Assembly (NCBI GenBank): GCA_900540475.1
Contig: UQGG01000022.1
Location: 57,764 to 121,763 of the forward strand
Source of the DNA: an uncultured Robinsoniella sp.
GTDB lineage: Bacteria > Bacillota > Clostridia > Lachnospirales > Lachnospiraceae
Reading direction: 5' to 3'
DNA: 64,000 bases
Shown here: piece by piece, positions 56,933 to 64,000 of the stretch
Numbering within the stretch: the first letter of the stretch is position 1
Layout of the letters: each line of letters opens with the position of its first letter
Position numbers and translations under genes: made by a program
The notes under the pieces: model-generated
The model's input: only the letters and a program-made list of their open reading frames with translations
What the model was told of the DNA's origin: nothing
Databases searched by the model: none

Positions 56933-58360
56933 ATGAAGAAAAAAATAATCAGCGCAATTCTTTGCGCATCGATGGTTGCAGGCATCCTTGCCGGATGCGG
57001 CGGATCCGCAGGCAGCAGTACTACAGAGGCTGGAAAAACAGAAGGAACCCAGGCAGCAACCCAGGCTGGTACCACCGAGGCAGGCACAACTGAAGCAAAA
57101 GGAGAAACAGCCGCAGCAGATGACACAGAGAAAGCAGATGCAAATACAGAACTGAGCGGAACGTTAGTGGTTGCACTCTGGGATAATGTATCCATGCAGT
57201 TATTCGAAGATCTGGATCTGGCTGGAAAATTCCAGGAAGTATATCCGGATGCCAATATTGAATTTGAAAAACTAAAAGATGATTCTGAATACTGGAACGC
57301 TATGAAAATGCGTGCATCCGCAAATCAGCTTCCGGATATTATGTTCAACAAAACCTTTACCCTGTCCAGATTTAAAGATTATTTAGTGGACCTGGCCGAT
57401 ACAGAGGCGAATAAAAATAATAACATTGCACAAGGCTACGCAGTAGATGGCAAAGTACTGGGACTTCCGGAAAAAATGACGGCTGAATACGTTTATTACT
57501 GGAAAGATATGTTCAAAGAAGCAGGCGTAGAAGTTCCGACAACATGGTCAGAACTGGAAGAGGTATCCAAGAAACTGCAGGATCATTTCGGAGCAGAGAA
57601 CGGTGACTTTATGGCAATTGCAATGGGCGGCAAGGATGAATGGCCTACATATCCATTTACAGAGTTTATGCCGGCACTGGAAAGCGGAAACGGACAGAAC
57701 TGGAATACTATGGCGACCCAGGACGAACCATTTTCAGAAGGAACTGATTTCTACAAAGCATATACAAAGATTAACAGCTTATTCACCTCCGGTGTATTTG
57801 GAAAAGACCCGGTAGGTATCGGAAATGATCAGGCAACAGCATTATTTGCCCAGAAACAGGCAGCGATGGTTGCATCCGGCGGATGGGCACTTACCAGCAT
57901 CTCCGAAGGCGCTGACAGCACAGACGAGCTGGGAACCTTCTATCTGCCAACCAGAGATACGGCTGAAGATCCATTCAGAGCAATTACACAGGGCGATAAC
58001 TTTATGTCAATTACCACTCATGCAAAGAACCCTGATCTGGCTAAGGCATTCGTAGAGTTCTATTTCAGTGATGCATGGTATCCGGAGTACATCAAATCCC
58101 AGGCGGATGACAATACCATGAAGACCGTTCAGAAAGACAAAGACCCGATCCTTGCACAGGCTGACGAATTACAGCCGGACAAAGAACTGGTTATGTATGA
58201 CGGCGGCGGGGATGACTTTACCGCACTGGTAGCAGAGACAACCTTTGATTACAAGAAATTAGGGGCTGAAATGCTGGTAAGCGGATTCGATCTTCCATCG
58301 GCATTAACAGACCTGAACACAAAATGGAAAGCAGCCAGAGAAAAGTTAGATATTAAATAA
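56933..58360 (+). CDS. Extracellular solute-binding lipoprotein of a CUT1-type sugar ABC importer
   Basis: ATG 56933 (AAAGGGAGG upstream) gives 475 residues. An ATG at 56891 lies in the inverted repeat and would disrupt the signal. The lipoprotein signal ends in ILAGC (C22). A Thr/Ala/Gly/Glu linker (about 23-70) precedes a type II binding domain of the SBP_bac_1 family (LVVALWDN start, MAIAMGGKDEWP, MVASGGWAL). Two permease genes follow after an attenuator-like hairpin. Members bind oligosaccharides. The neighbouring giant beta-helix protein could supply the substrate. Confidence 0.92.
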   Translation: MKKKIISAILCASMVAGILAGCGGSAGSSTTEAGKTEGTQAATQAGTTEAGTTEAKGETAAADDTEKADANTELSGTLVVALWDNVSMQLFEDLDLAGKFQEVYPDANIEFEKLKDDSEYWNAMKMRASANQLPDIMFNKTFTLSRFKDYLVDLADTEANKNNNIAQGYAVDGKVLGLPEKMTAEYVYYWKDMFKEAGVEVPTTWSELEEVSKKLQDHFGAENGDFMAIAMGGKDEWPTYPFTEFMPALESGNGQNWNTMATQDEPFSEGTDFYKAYTKINSLFTSGVFGKDPVGIGNDQATALFAQKQAAMVASGGWALTSISEGADSTDELGTFYLPTRDTAEDPFRAITQGDNFMSITTHAKNPDLAKAFVEFYFSDAWYPEYIKSQADDNTMKTVQKDKDPILAQADELQPDKELVMYDGGGDDFTALVAETTFDYKKLGAEMLVSGFDLPSALTDLNTKWKAAREKLDIK

Positions 58361-58370
58361 ATAGAAATGG

Positions 58371-58419
58371 GCTGCCTCAGCACAACTGTTGCAACAGTCT
58401 GTAATGGGGCAGCATTTTT
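58371..58419 (+). terminator. Intercistronic terminator/attenuator
   Basis: GCTGCCTC (58371-58378) pairs with GGGGCAGC (58406-58413) with one G-U. An inner ACTGTT-GC-AACAGT is perfect, and TTTTTT follows. Partial termination here would keep permease levels below those of the binding protein. Confidence 0.8.
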
Positions 58420-58462
58420 TATGCAGATAAGAGTGTGTGTGAAATAGAAATGGAGGGATCTC

Positions 58463-59383
58463 ATGAATAGTTTAACGAAAAAAAGGAATCGCTTTATCAT
58501 TCTGAGTCTGTTAGTTCCGGTGGTATTACTGATAGCATTCGTAGTATTTCCGGCGGTGGATTTATTTCGGATGAGTTTTACAAATTGGGACGGGTACTCA
58601 GCAAACAGCAATTTTATTGGAATCGAAAATTACATATCTATGTTTAAGAATAAAGACCTGTGGCTGTCTCTGCGCAACAACGGCATTTACTTTGCAGTCC
58701 ATCTGTTGATGATTCCGGTGGAAATGGCGCTTGCAGTCATCTTAACCTCTAAGCTAAGGGCGGCTAAAGCGTATAAGACCATCGTATTCCTGCCGTATAT
58801 CATCAATGGAGTAGCAATCGCATATGCATTTTCGTACTTCTTTTCACCGGTAAACGGAGCATTTGATTCCATATTAGAAGCACTCCATCTGGGCGGACTC
58901 AGCAGAAACTGGTTATCCGATCCGAAGATCGTGAACTTTGTGCTGGCGTTTGTATCTTTGTGGAAATTCAGTGGTTACCATATCGTATTATTTATAGCCG
59001 CATTACAGTCCGTACCCAAAGATATTGTAGAAGCGGCAAACGTAGACGGTGCAAATGCATTCCAGATCTTCCGCTACATTCAGGTACCGTCCATTTCTCT
59101 GGTTCTGGACTTCATCCTGTTTGACAATATCAGAGGAGCCTTACAGGTATTCGATATCCCGTTTGTAATGACACAGGGCGGTCCGGGATATGCATCTTCC
59201 ACATTTACGCTGTATACCATTAAGACGGCATTTACCTTTAACAACTTTGGTCTGGCATCTACTATGGCGGTTGCAATTATGATCTTAATTGTAATTATCT
59301 ATGTGGTTCAAAACAGAGTGCTTCATATCGGCAAGCCCAAGCCGGAAAAAGCATTGAAAATCAGAAGAAAGGGAGGAAAATAA
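58463..59383 (+). CDS. CUT1 sugar ABC importer permease, MalF/UgpA type
   Basis: This 306-residue protein starts at ATG 58463 after GGAGGG. It has six predicted transmembrane segments and an EAA loop (EAANVDGANAFQIFRYIQVP) that docks to the ATPase. It works with the next gene product, one nucleotide downstream. No ATPase gene is in the cluster. CUT1 importers of Firmicutes often use a shared MsmK-type ATPase encoded elsewhere. Confidence 0.93.
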   Translation: MNSLTKKRNRFIILSLLVPVVLLIAFVVFPAVDLFRMSFTNWDGYSANSNFIGIENYISMFKNKDLWLSLRNNGIYFAVHLLMIPVEMALAVILTSKLRAAKAYKTIVFLPYIINGVAIAYAFSYFFSPVNGAFDSILEALHLGGLSRNWLSDPKIVNFVLAFVSLWKFSGYHIVLFIAALQSVPKDIVEAANVDGANAFQIFRYIQVPSISLVLDFILFDNIRGALQVFDIPFVMTQGGPGYASSTFTLYTIKTAFTFNNFGLASTMAVAIMILIVIIYVVQNRVLHIGKPKPEKALKIRRKGGK

Positions 59384-59384
59384 T

Positions 59385-60230
59385 ATGACATCAGGCAAAT
59401 CTAAGAAAATTATGACCCAGTGCGCAAAGCAGCTGATCTGTATCGGAATGGTCATCATTGTAGTGCTCCCCATTCTCCTGACGCTGTTCGCGGCTCTGAA
59501 GACAAGAGGTGATATGATTAAAACATCCCCTCTGCTGCTCCCGGCACTGGACAAAATTACCTTTGAAAACTTTGAAAGGGTATTAGGCGATAAATATTTA
59601 TTAGTAGGATTTAAGAATACCTTTTTAATTGCATTTATCAGTATTATCTTCAATATTATGCTGGGATCTGTAACTGCATTTATTCTGGAACGCTTCGAAT
59701 TCCGCTTTAAAAAAGTTGTATTTGCTCTTTTTTTCCTTGGCATGCTGATTCCTACTTTTGTAACAGAAATTGCAAGGTTTAAGATCATTCAGGGAATTGG
59801 TGCTTATAATACCCTGGGAGCGCCAATCATCATTTATGTGGCTTCGGACCTGATGCAGCTTTATATTTACCGGCAGTTTATATCCAAGATATCGGTTTCC
59901 CTGGATGAGAGCGCCCTGCTGGACGGCTGCGGATATTTCGGGCTGTTTGGCAGAATCATCTTTCCGCTGCTGGCACCGGCAACTGCAACGGTAGTCATTA
60001 TCAAAGCAATTACAATTATTAATGACATGTACATTCCGTATTTATATATGCCAAAGAATTCCCTCAGAACCCTGACCACCTTCCTGATGAACTTTGCCAA
60101 TGCACAGCAGGGATCGTGGCAGCGGCTGGCAGCAGGCATTATTATCGTCATGATTCCTACGATTATCATTTATATATTCTTCCAGAAGTATATATTGGAA
60201 GGTGTGTCTGCGGGAGCAGTTAAGGAATAA
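59385..60230 (+). CDS. CUT1 sugar ABC importer permease, MalG/UgpE type
   Basis: This 281-residue protein starts at ATG 59385 after GGGAGG. It has six predicted transmembrane segments and an EAA-type loop (DESALLDGCGYFGLFGRIIFP). It pairs with the upstream permease. The operon appears to end here; only a weak stem (CCGG/CCGG around 60250-60265) follows. Confidence 0.92.
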   Translation: MTSGKSKKIMTQCAKQLICIGMVIIVVLPILLTLFAALKTRGDMIKTSPLLLPALDKITFENFERVLGDKYLLVGFKNTFLIAFISIIFNIMLGSVTAFILERFEFRFKKVVFALFFLGMLIPTFVTEIARFKIIQGIGAYNTLGAPIIIYVASDLMQLYIYRQFISKISVSLDESALLDGCGYFGLFGRIIFPLLAPATATVVIIKAITIINDMYIPYLYMPKNSLRTLTTFLMNFANAQQGSWQRLAAGIIIVMIPTIIIYIFFQKYILEGVSAGAVKE

Positions 60231-60361
60231 ACGGTACGGCAAATACCCTCCGGAAAATTACCCGGATATTATTGTAGGACTTATGATTCCATGATATAAT
60301 AAAAATATTGAATTATGGTCATAAATCGCATCGCAGTAATAACAGACAGAGGGGATTTTCT

Positions 60362-61669
60362 ATGGAGAAAGAAGATAGAAAAGCATTGAATATGCAGAGC
60401 TTCGTATTTGACACATTGTTAAATAATATGAATGCTGTGCTGTATGTCAGCGATATTGAAACAGATGAGATTATTTTTATGAGCAAAAATATGCAGGAGA
60501 TCTTTGGCGTGGATAATCCGGAAGGAAAGATCTGCTGGCAGGTTTTGCAGCGGGGAATGAATCAAAGGTGCTCCTTTTGCCCAATTGCACGACTGCTGGA
60601 GCAGGAAAGCGAAACGCCTTTCTGTATCTGGGAGGAGGAAAATACGGCAACGGGACGCATTTATGAAAATTATGACAGCCTGATTAAATGGGCGGATGGC
60701 AAACTGGTGCATTTGCAGCACTCCGTGGATATTACCGAGTTTAAGCGCATTACGGAAATCGCCAGCACGGATGAACTGACCGGGATGTTTAACAGACGTG
60801 CGGGGAAATTACTTCTGCAGGAGGCTCTAAAAAAGCTGCAGGGTACAGATCGGACCCTGTGCGTTTGTTTGTATGATCTCAATGGATTAAAACAGATCAA
60901 TGATCTTTACGGACATTATGAAGGGGATAAAAGTATCGCCTGCATAGCCCAGGCAGCACTGGACAATTTAACGCCGGATGATATGGCGTTTCGGCTCAGC
61001 GGTGATGAATTTGTAATTGTTTTTCCGGGTATCGGTCTGGACGAGGCAGGCGGGCGGATCCGTTCCATCCAAAAAGACCTGAGGAAAATTGTAAAGGAAA
61101 AGGATATTCCCTATGAGGTATCTTTCTGCTTTGGAATCGTTGAAATCTCAGGAAGGGACAATTTTACAGTTTCGAAAGTAATTTCCCTGGCGGATGAGGA
61201 AATGTACCGCCAGAAAAAGGTGTACCACATTCGGAAAGCGGAAGAAAAATTAAGCAGCAGCCGGAGTGAGTACCAGGCGGCTGTGGAGGATTTCGACTAC
61301 GATAAAGAGCATTTGTACGATGCGCTGATGAAAAGTACAGATGACTACATATATGCGGGCAATATGAAAACAGGTACCTTTCGGTATTCAGCAGCAATGG
61401 TGGAAGAGTTTGGACTTCCTGGCCAGGTGATTCCCAATGCAGCTGCGGTCTGGGGAAGTTTTATCCATCCGGAGGACAAAAAATGTTTTCTGGAGGCAAA
61501 TCAGGAAATTGCCGATGGAAGGGTAAATACCCATAATGTAGTATACCGTGCGAAAAACCGGAATGGGGAATGGGTCTGTCTCAGGTGCAGGGGTTATCTG
61601 TTCCGTGATAAATATGATATTCCGGAATTGTTTGCCGGGTTTATATCAAAAGCGGAGGAGAGGACATAA
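60362..61669 (+). CDS. PAS-GGDEF-PAS signalling protein, probable diguanylate cyclase
   Basis: ATG 60362 (AGAGGGGA upstream) gives 435 residues and no membrane segment. The N-terminal PAS domain (about 10-130) holds a cysteine cluster, C-x11-C-x2-C-P, seen in a PAS subgroup where it may bind metal or sense redox. The central GGDEF domain (about 135-295) has ELTGMFNRRAG and a signature RLSGDEFV, SGDEF in place of GGDEF, a variant that can remain active. A second PAS_3-like domain (about 320-430) ends the protein. Cyclic-di-GMP synthesis controlled by a cytoplasmic signal is likely. Confidence 0.85.
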   Translation: MEKEDRKALNMQSFVFDTLLNNMNAVLYVSDIETDEIIFMSKNMQEIFGVDNPEGKICWQVLQRGMNQRCSFCPIARLLEQESETPFCIWEEENTATGRIYENYDSLIKWADGKLVHLQHSVDITEFKRITEIASTDELTGMFNRRAGKLLLQEALKKLQGTDRTLCVCLYDLNGLKQINDLYGHYEGDKSIACIAQAALDNLTPDDMAFRLSGDEFVIVFPGIGLDEAGGRIRSIQKDLRKIVKEKDIPYEVSFCFGIVEISGRDNFTVSKVISLADEEMYRQKKVYHIRKAEEKLSSSRSEYQAAVEDFDYDKEHLYDALMKSTDDYIYAGNMKTGTFRYSAAMVEEFGLPGQVIPNAAAVWGSFIHPEDKKCFLEANQEIADGRVNTHNVVYRAKNRNGEWVCLRCRGYLFRDKYDIPELFAGFISKAEERT

Positions 61670-61724
61670 AACAAGAAAGTTGCTCATATGCTGTGAGTAA
61701 GAGATGTACAGGCAGGAGATACGG

Positions 61725-62249
61725 ATGAAGGTACTCGTCTTTCTTTCTACTTTTATGATTCCCTTTGTTATATTTTATATCGTGGGATATGGACTGCTAA
61801 TGAAGAAAAATGTTTATGAAACATTTATAAAAGGTGCTGTGGATGGATTCCACACAGTAATCCAGATCATGCCTACGCTGATCGGGCTTATGGTTGCGGT
61901 TGGAATACTGCGGGCATCCGGATTTCTGGATATGCTGTCAGGTGTGCTTGGAGGGCTTCTACAAAATGTGGGATTTCCGCCCCAGCTCATGCCGGTAGCG
62001 ATTGTCAGAATGTTCTCGTCCAGCGCGGCGACGGGGCTGGTACTGGATATTTTCAAGGAATATGGACCGGATTCGGCAATGGGAATTCTCACTTCAATTA
62101 TGATGAGCTGCACGGAGACCATATTTTATACCATGTCTGTTTATTTTATGACAGCAAAAGTAAAGAAGACCAGATATACCCTGGCTGGAGCGCTGGTGGC
62201 TACCCTTGCGGGAATTATTGCCAGTGTTGTGTTGGCTGGGAGGATGTGA
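61725..62249 (+). CDS. spmB: Spore maturation protein B
   Basis: ATG 61725 (GGCAGGAG upstream) gives 174 residues. An ATG 21 nt earlier is possible. It is a nucleoside-recognition/Gate-domain membrane protein with four or five hydrophobic segments and conserved blocks (KGAVDGFHTVIQIMPTLIGL; RMFSSSAATGLVLD; MSCTETIFYTMSVYF). SpmB with SpmA is needed for spore-core dehydration in Bacillus and Clostridium. The usual spmA neighbour is missing: a GGDEF gene lies directly upstream. This supports a spore-forming host. Confidence 0.92.
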   Translation: MKVLVFLSTFMIPFVIFYIVGYGLLMKKNVYETFIKGAVDGFHTVIQIMPTLIGLMVAVGILRASGFLDMLSGVLGGLLQNVGFPPQLMPVAIVRMFSSSAATGLVLDIFKEYGPDSAMGILTSIMMSCTETIFYTMSVYFMTAKVKKTRYTLAGALVATLAGIIASVVLAGRM

Positions 62250-62293
62250 CCGGAAAATTAGATCGAGATAATGATAAGTATAATTGTAAGTAT

Positions 62294-62335
62294 GGTGTGC
62301 TGAGGGATTGGCATGCCTTTCTTTATTTCTTTTTT
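62294..62335 (+). terminator. Terminator after spmB
   Basis: GGTGTGC (62294-62300) pairs with GCATGCC (62311-62317) with two G-U pairs, followed by a long T-rich tract. Confidence 0.7.
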
Positions 62336-62732
62336 TCTTGATTTTTTATTTCAACTGCTGAAATACCATAGCAGTATGTCTGGCGTTTGGTTTTGGGGAT
62401 TGAACTTAGAGAATAAAAGTAATCAGTATAAATAAAACACAATATTCACATTATTTTGTGGAAAATGTGGATACAAAATCAGACAATTTGAAAAAAATGT
62501 GGATAACTTTTAAAGGAGTTTTGAAATAAAGCGTATTTATGAGGCTGGAGGAGTGAAAAAATAAAATATAAATAGGATAAGGAGGGATTTTGGAGAAAAA
62601 GAGGAAACTGTGTATGGTTGTTTAGCATTGCGTAACTATTACCACATACATCCCCATTTCCGCCCACTTACAAAAATAAGATAGATTTCTCACCCGATAT
62701 ATTATAAGATAAATCTGTGGAGGGGCAGAAAG
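62336..62732 (+). other. AT-rich intergenic region, 397 nt
   Basis: No gene is supported. TGTGGATAA (62498-62506) and TGTGGATAC (62466-62474) resemble DnaA boxes. AGATTT (62683-62688) and AAATCT (62711-62716) flank a TATA-rich segment that may be the LytTR promoter. GGAGGGG precedes the next start. Confidence 0.5.
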
Positions 62733-63185
62733 ATGAAAGTAGTGATTAAGAAGATCCCGGAAGATAAAACGGAATTTGCAGCGCTGCATGTGCATGAAGA
62801 AACACCTCAGACCCAGCTGATTTCATCATATCTTGAAAATGAAGAATATAATACGGTCATTGTTCCATGTACTGCAGACGGGAAGATTTACAGGATTCCA
62901 AGTGACAGTATATATCAGATTGAATCCATCGGGAATGTCCAGCATGTTCACACAAAAGAGAAGATATTTCAAACTTCAAAAAAACTATATGAACTGGAAA
63001 AAATGCTCCCCGTCAAATTTGTCAGAGTTAACAAATCTGTGATAATGCATTTAAATAAAGTCCGGGTATACACGCCGCTTGCAAACGGACTTATGAAAGC
63101 AGAACTGGGTAATGGGGAATCAGCCTATATTTCAAGAAAATATTTAAAAGGGCTGAGAGATTTAATTCGGGAGGGATTAAAATGA
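62733..63185 (+). CDS. LytTR family DNA-binding regulator
   Basis: This 150-residue protein starts at ATG 62733 after GGAGGGG. A short N-terminal region precedes a LytTR domain (about 45-145: IESIGNVQHVHT, FVRVNKSVIMHLNKVR, YISRKYLKGLRD). It has no receiver domain. Such stand-alone LytTR proteins are typically followed by a DUF3021 membrane protein that restrains them. Here the stop and the next start overlap in ATGA, so expression is coupled. Confidence 0.93.
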   Translation: MKVVIKKIPEDKTEFAALHVHEETPQTQLISSYLENEEYNTVIVPCTADGKIYRIPSDSIYQIESIGNVQHVHTKEKIFQTSKKLYELEKMLPVKFVRVNKSVIMHLNKVRVYTPLANGLMKAELGNGESAYISRKYLKGLRDLIREGLK

Positions 63186-63817
63186 GTGTGGATAATTTGA
63201 AAGAATGTGGATTAAAGGGAAGCTTTCTGGGATTGGTGTTGATGATGAGTTCACTTTTAGTGGTGAGCCTTACAGGTGATGCGGTGGGAATGACTATGGT
63301 GCTTCCCTATATTCCCGCTGTCATGGCAGGTTATTTGCTTCTGGGGATGCTTTGCTGGCTGATCCATGGTAGAACGCCAAAGGAACACAGCTGGTTATCT
63401 GGAGCGGCAGTTTATTATTGGATGTTTCTGATCTTGATTGTGGTGACTGTAATAGCCTCGTTTTTAACAGAGACAGTACGTTATGTTATACTTGTGAACA
63501 TTTTGGTGCTTGCAGCGTTGTGGATCATGGAATATGTATCCTTAAAGAAAATAGCAGATGAGCTGAATCAGGGAATGCCGGCAGGCAGATCAGCTGTAGT
63601 GGTGGATCTGAATGAAAAGCCGGCTACATTGGAAGCTTATTTTAATGAAATTGAAAAATATTGTGCCGCCAATAAATGGGAGCTGGAATATATTAAAAAA
63701 GAGAAGCCGGCTCTGATCCGGATAAACGGGAAAAGCTACAGAGTGAAGATGGGAGTGTATTATTCGGTCATTGGAACTCCGGTATATACGATGACATTTT
63801 CCGGGATAGATGAGTAG
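63182..63817 (+). CDS. DUF3021 family membrane protein, probable LytTR partner
   Basis: This 211-residue protein starts at ATG 63182 within the ATGA overlap. Four transmembrane segments (about 12-30, 40-60, 78-97, 102-120) match DUF3021. An extra soluble C-terminal domain of about 85 residues follows (about 125-211: LEAYFNEIEKYCAANKWELEY), not usual for the short family members. LytTR-DUF3021 pairs form membrane-inhibited regulators (established for BrsRM/HdrRM-type systems in streptococci). The signal is unknown. Confidence 0.82.
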   Translation: MSVDNLKECGLKGSFLGLVLMMSSLLVVSLTGDAVGMTMVLPYIPAVMAGYLLLGMLCWLIHGRTPKEHSWLSGAAVYYWMFLILIVVTVIASFLTETVRYVILVNILVLAALWIMEYVSLKKIADELNQGMPAGRSAVVVDLNEKPATLEAYFNEIEKYCAANKWELEYIKKEKPALIRINGKSYRVKMGVYYSVIGTPVYTMTFSGIDE

Positions 63818-64000
63818 AAATTGGGGTTTAGCTGATTAAAACGCTTTGTAGATGTAGGTAGTGTACGGAAAGAAAAGGGGGCGAACCAGGAGAGGTGTTT
63901 GGAAGGCTTAACGCAGAACTGGCATTTTCTAACCTTCCCGAAGCGCTTTTTGGCGGCACGCGGGCATTCGCTCCGAAATCCTGATGCATTTCGCAGCTCA
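63818..64000 (+). other. Window end without recognisable gene
   Basis: I see nothing I can name. The last 100 nt are more GC-rich than the preceding gene and may begin another element. Confidence 0.4.

Noticed and set aside
62456..62506. Replication origin (TGTGGATAA and TGTGGATAC, DnaA-box-like)
   Set aside because: Only two or three boxes in AT-rich DNA, with no dnaA, dnaN or other origin genes nearby.
62479..62667. Minus-strand 62-residue reading frame
   Set aside because: AT-rich low-complexity content, no ribosome site, no recognisable motif.
1..64000. tRNA, rRNA and known riboswitch genes
   Set aside because: None recognised in any intergenic region on reading both strands; the gaps hold only hairpins and promoters as listed.

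Overview
The window looks like chromosomal DNA of a spore-forming, gut-type Lachnospiraceae (Clostridia). Supporting signs are moderate GC with strong AGGAGG ribosome sites, YesM/YesN (LytS/AraC) two-component pairs, an SpmB sporulation gene, a LytTR-DUF3021 pair, DUF6273 proteins, and four giant secreted proteins built from FIVAR, fibronectin III, BIG2 and divergent InlB repeats. Every gene I accept is on the + strand. No tRNA, rRNA, CRISPR array, transposase or phage gene was seen.

Layout. (1) 2-3751: 3' part of a large surface protein with two F5/8C modules, seven InlB-type repeats and two FN3 domains. (2) 3957-6027: a two-gene AAA ATPase plus TOPRIM unit of the split OLD/PARIS kind, a candidate defence system. 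(3) 6378-15889: a sugar-sensing and uptake locus: membrane-anchored periplasmic-binding protein, LytS-type kinase, AraC-type regulator, XylF-like lipoprotein, then a ChvE-GguA-GguB-type sugar ABC importer. (4) 16071-22607: a 2178-aa secreted GH31 enzyme whose C-terminal third matches the protein in (1) repeat by repeat. (5) 22719-27050: an autoregulated MarR gene and a heterodimeric ABC exporter, with a shared operator motif in front of both. (6) 27218-38037: a 2180-aa secreted GH2 enzyme, a LacA/Maa-type acetyltransferase and a second YesM/YesN pair. (7) 38324-48983: a trigger-factor-like lipoprotein, three tandem mosaic DUF6273 membrane proteins, a 1978-aa GLUG/lipase-like surface protein, and a SurA-N-like anchored foldase preceded by a MITE-like palindromic element. 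(8) 49029-60230: a 2589-aa beta-helix/malectin/F5-8C surface protein followed by a CUT1-type sugar importer with no ATPase gene. (9) 60362-63817: PAS-GGDEF-PAS protein, SpmB, LytTR regulator and DUF3021 membrane protein.

How it fits together (inference). The region resembles a Gram-positive glycan-utilisation island. Giant secreted glycosidases and binding proteins attack complex host or plant glycans. Two ABC importers take up the released sugars. Two LytS/YesN pairs sense substrate. Foldase-like lipoproteins around the surface-protein genes may help export and fold them. None of the giant proteins ends in an LPXTG motif. Instead three share a lysine-rich FN3 tail and one ends in LRR_5 repeats, which suggests a non-sortase surface-retention module.

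The observations I rate highest are the AAA/TOPRIM pair, the mosaic DUF6273 array, the position-matched duplication of a seven-repeat plus two-FN3 cassette together with a similar terminator, the MITE-like element with a possible target-site duplication and a relic elsewhere, and the shared MarR operator motif.
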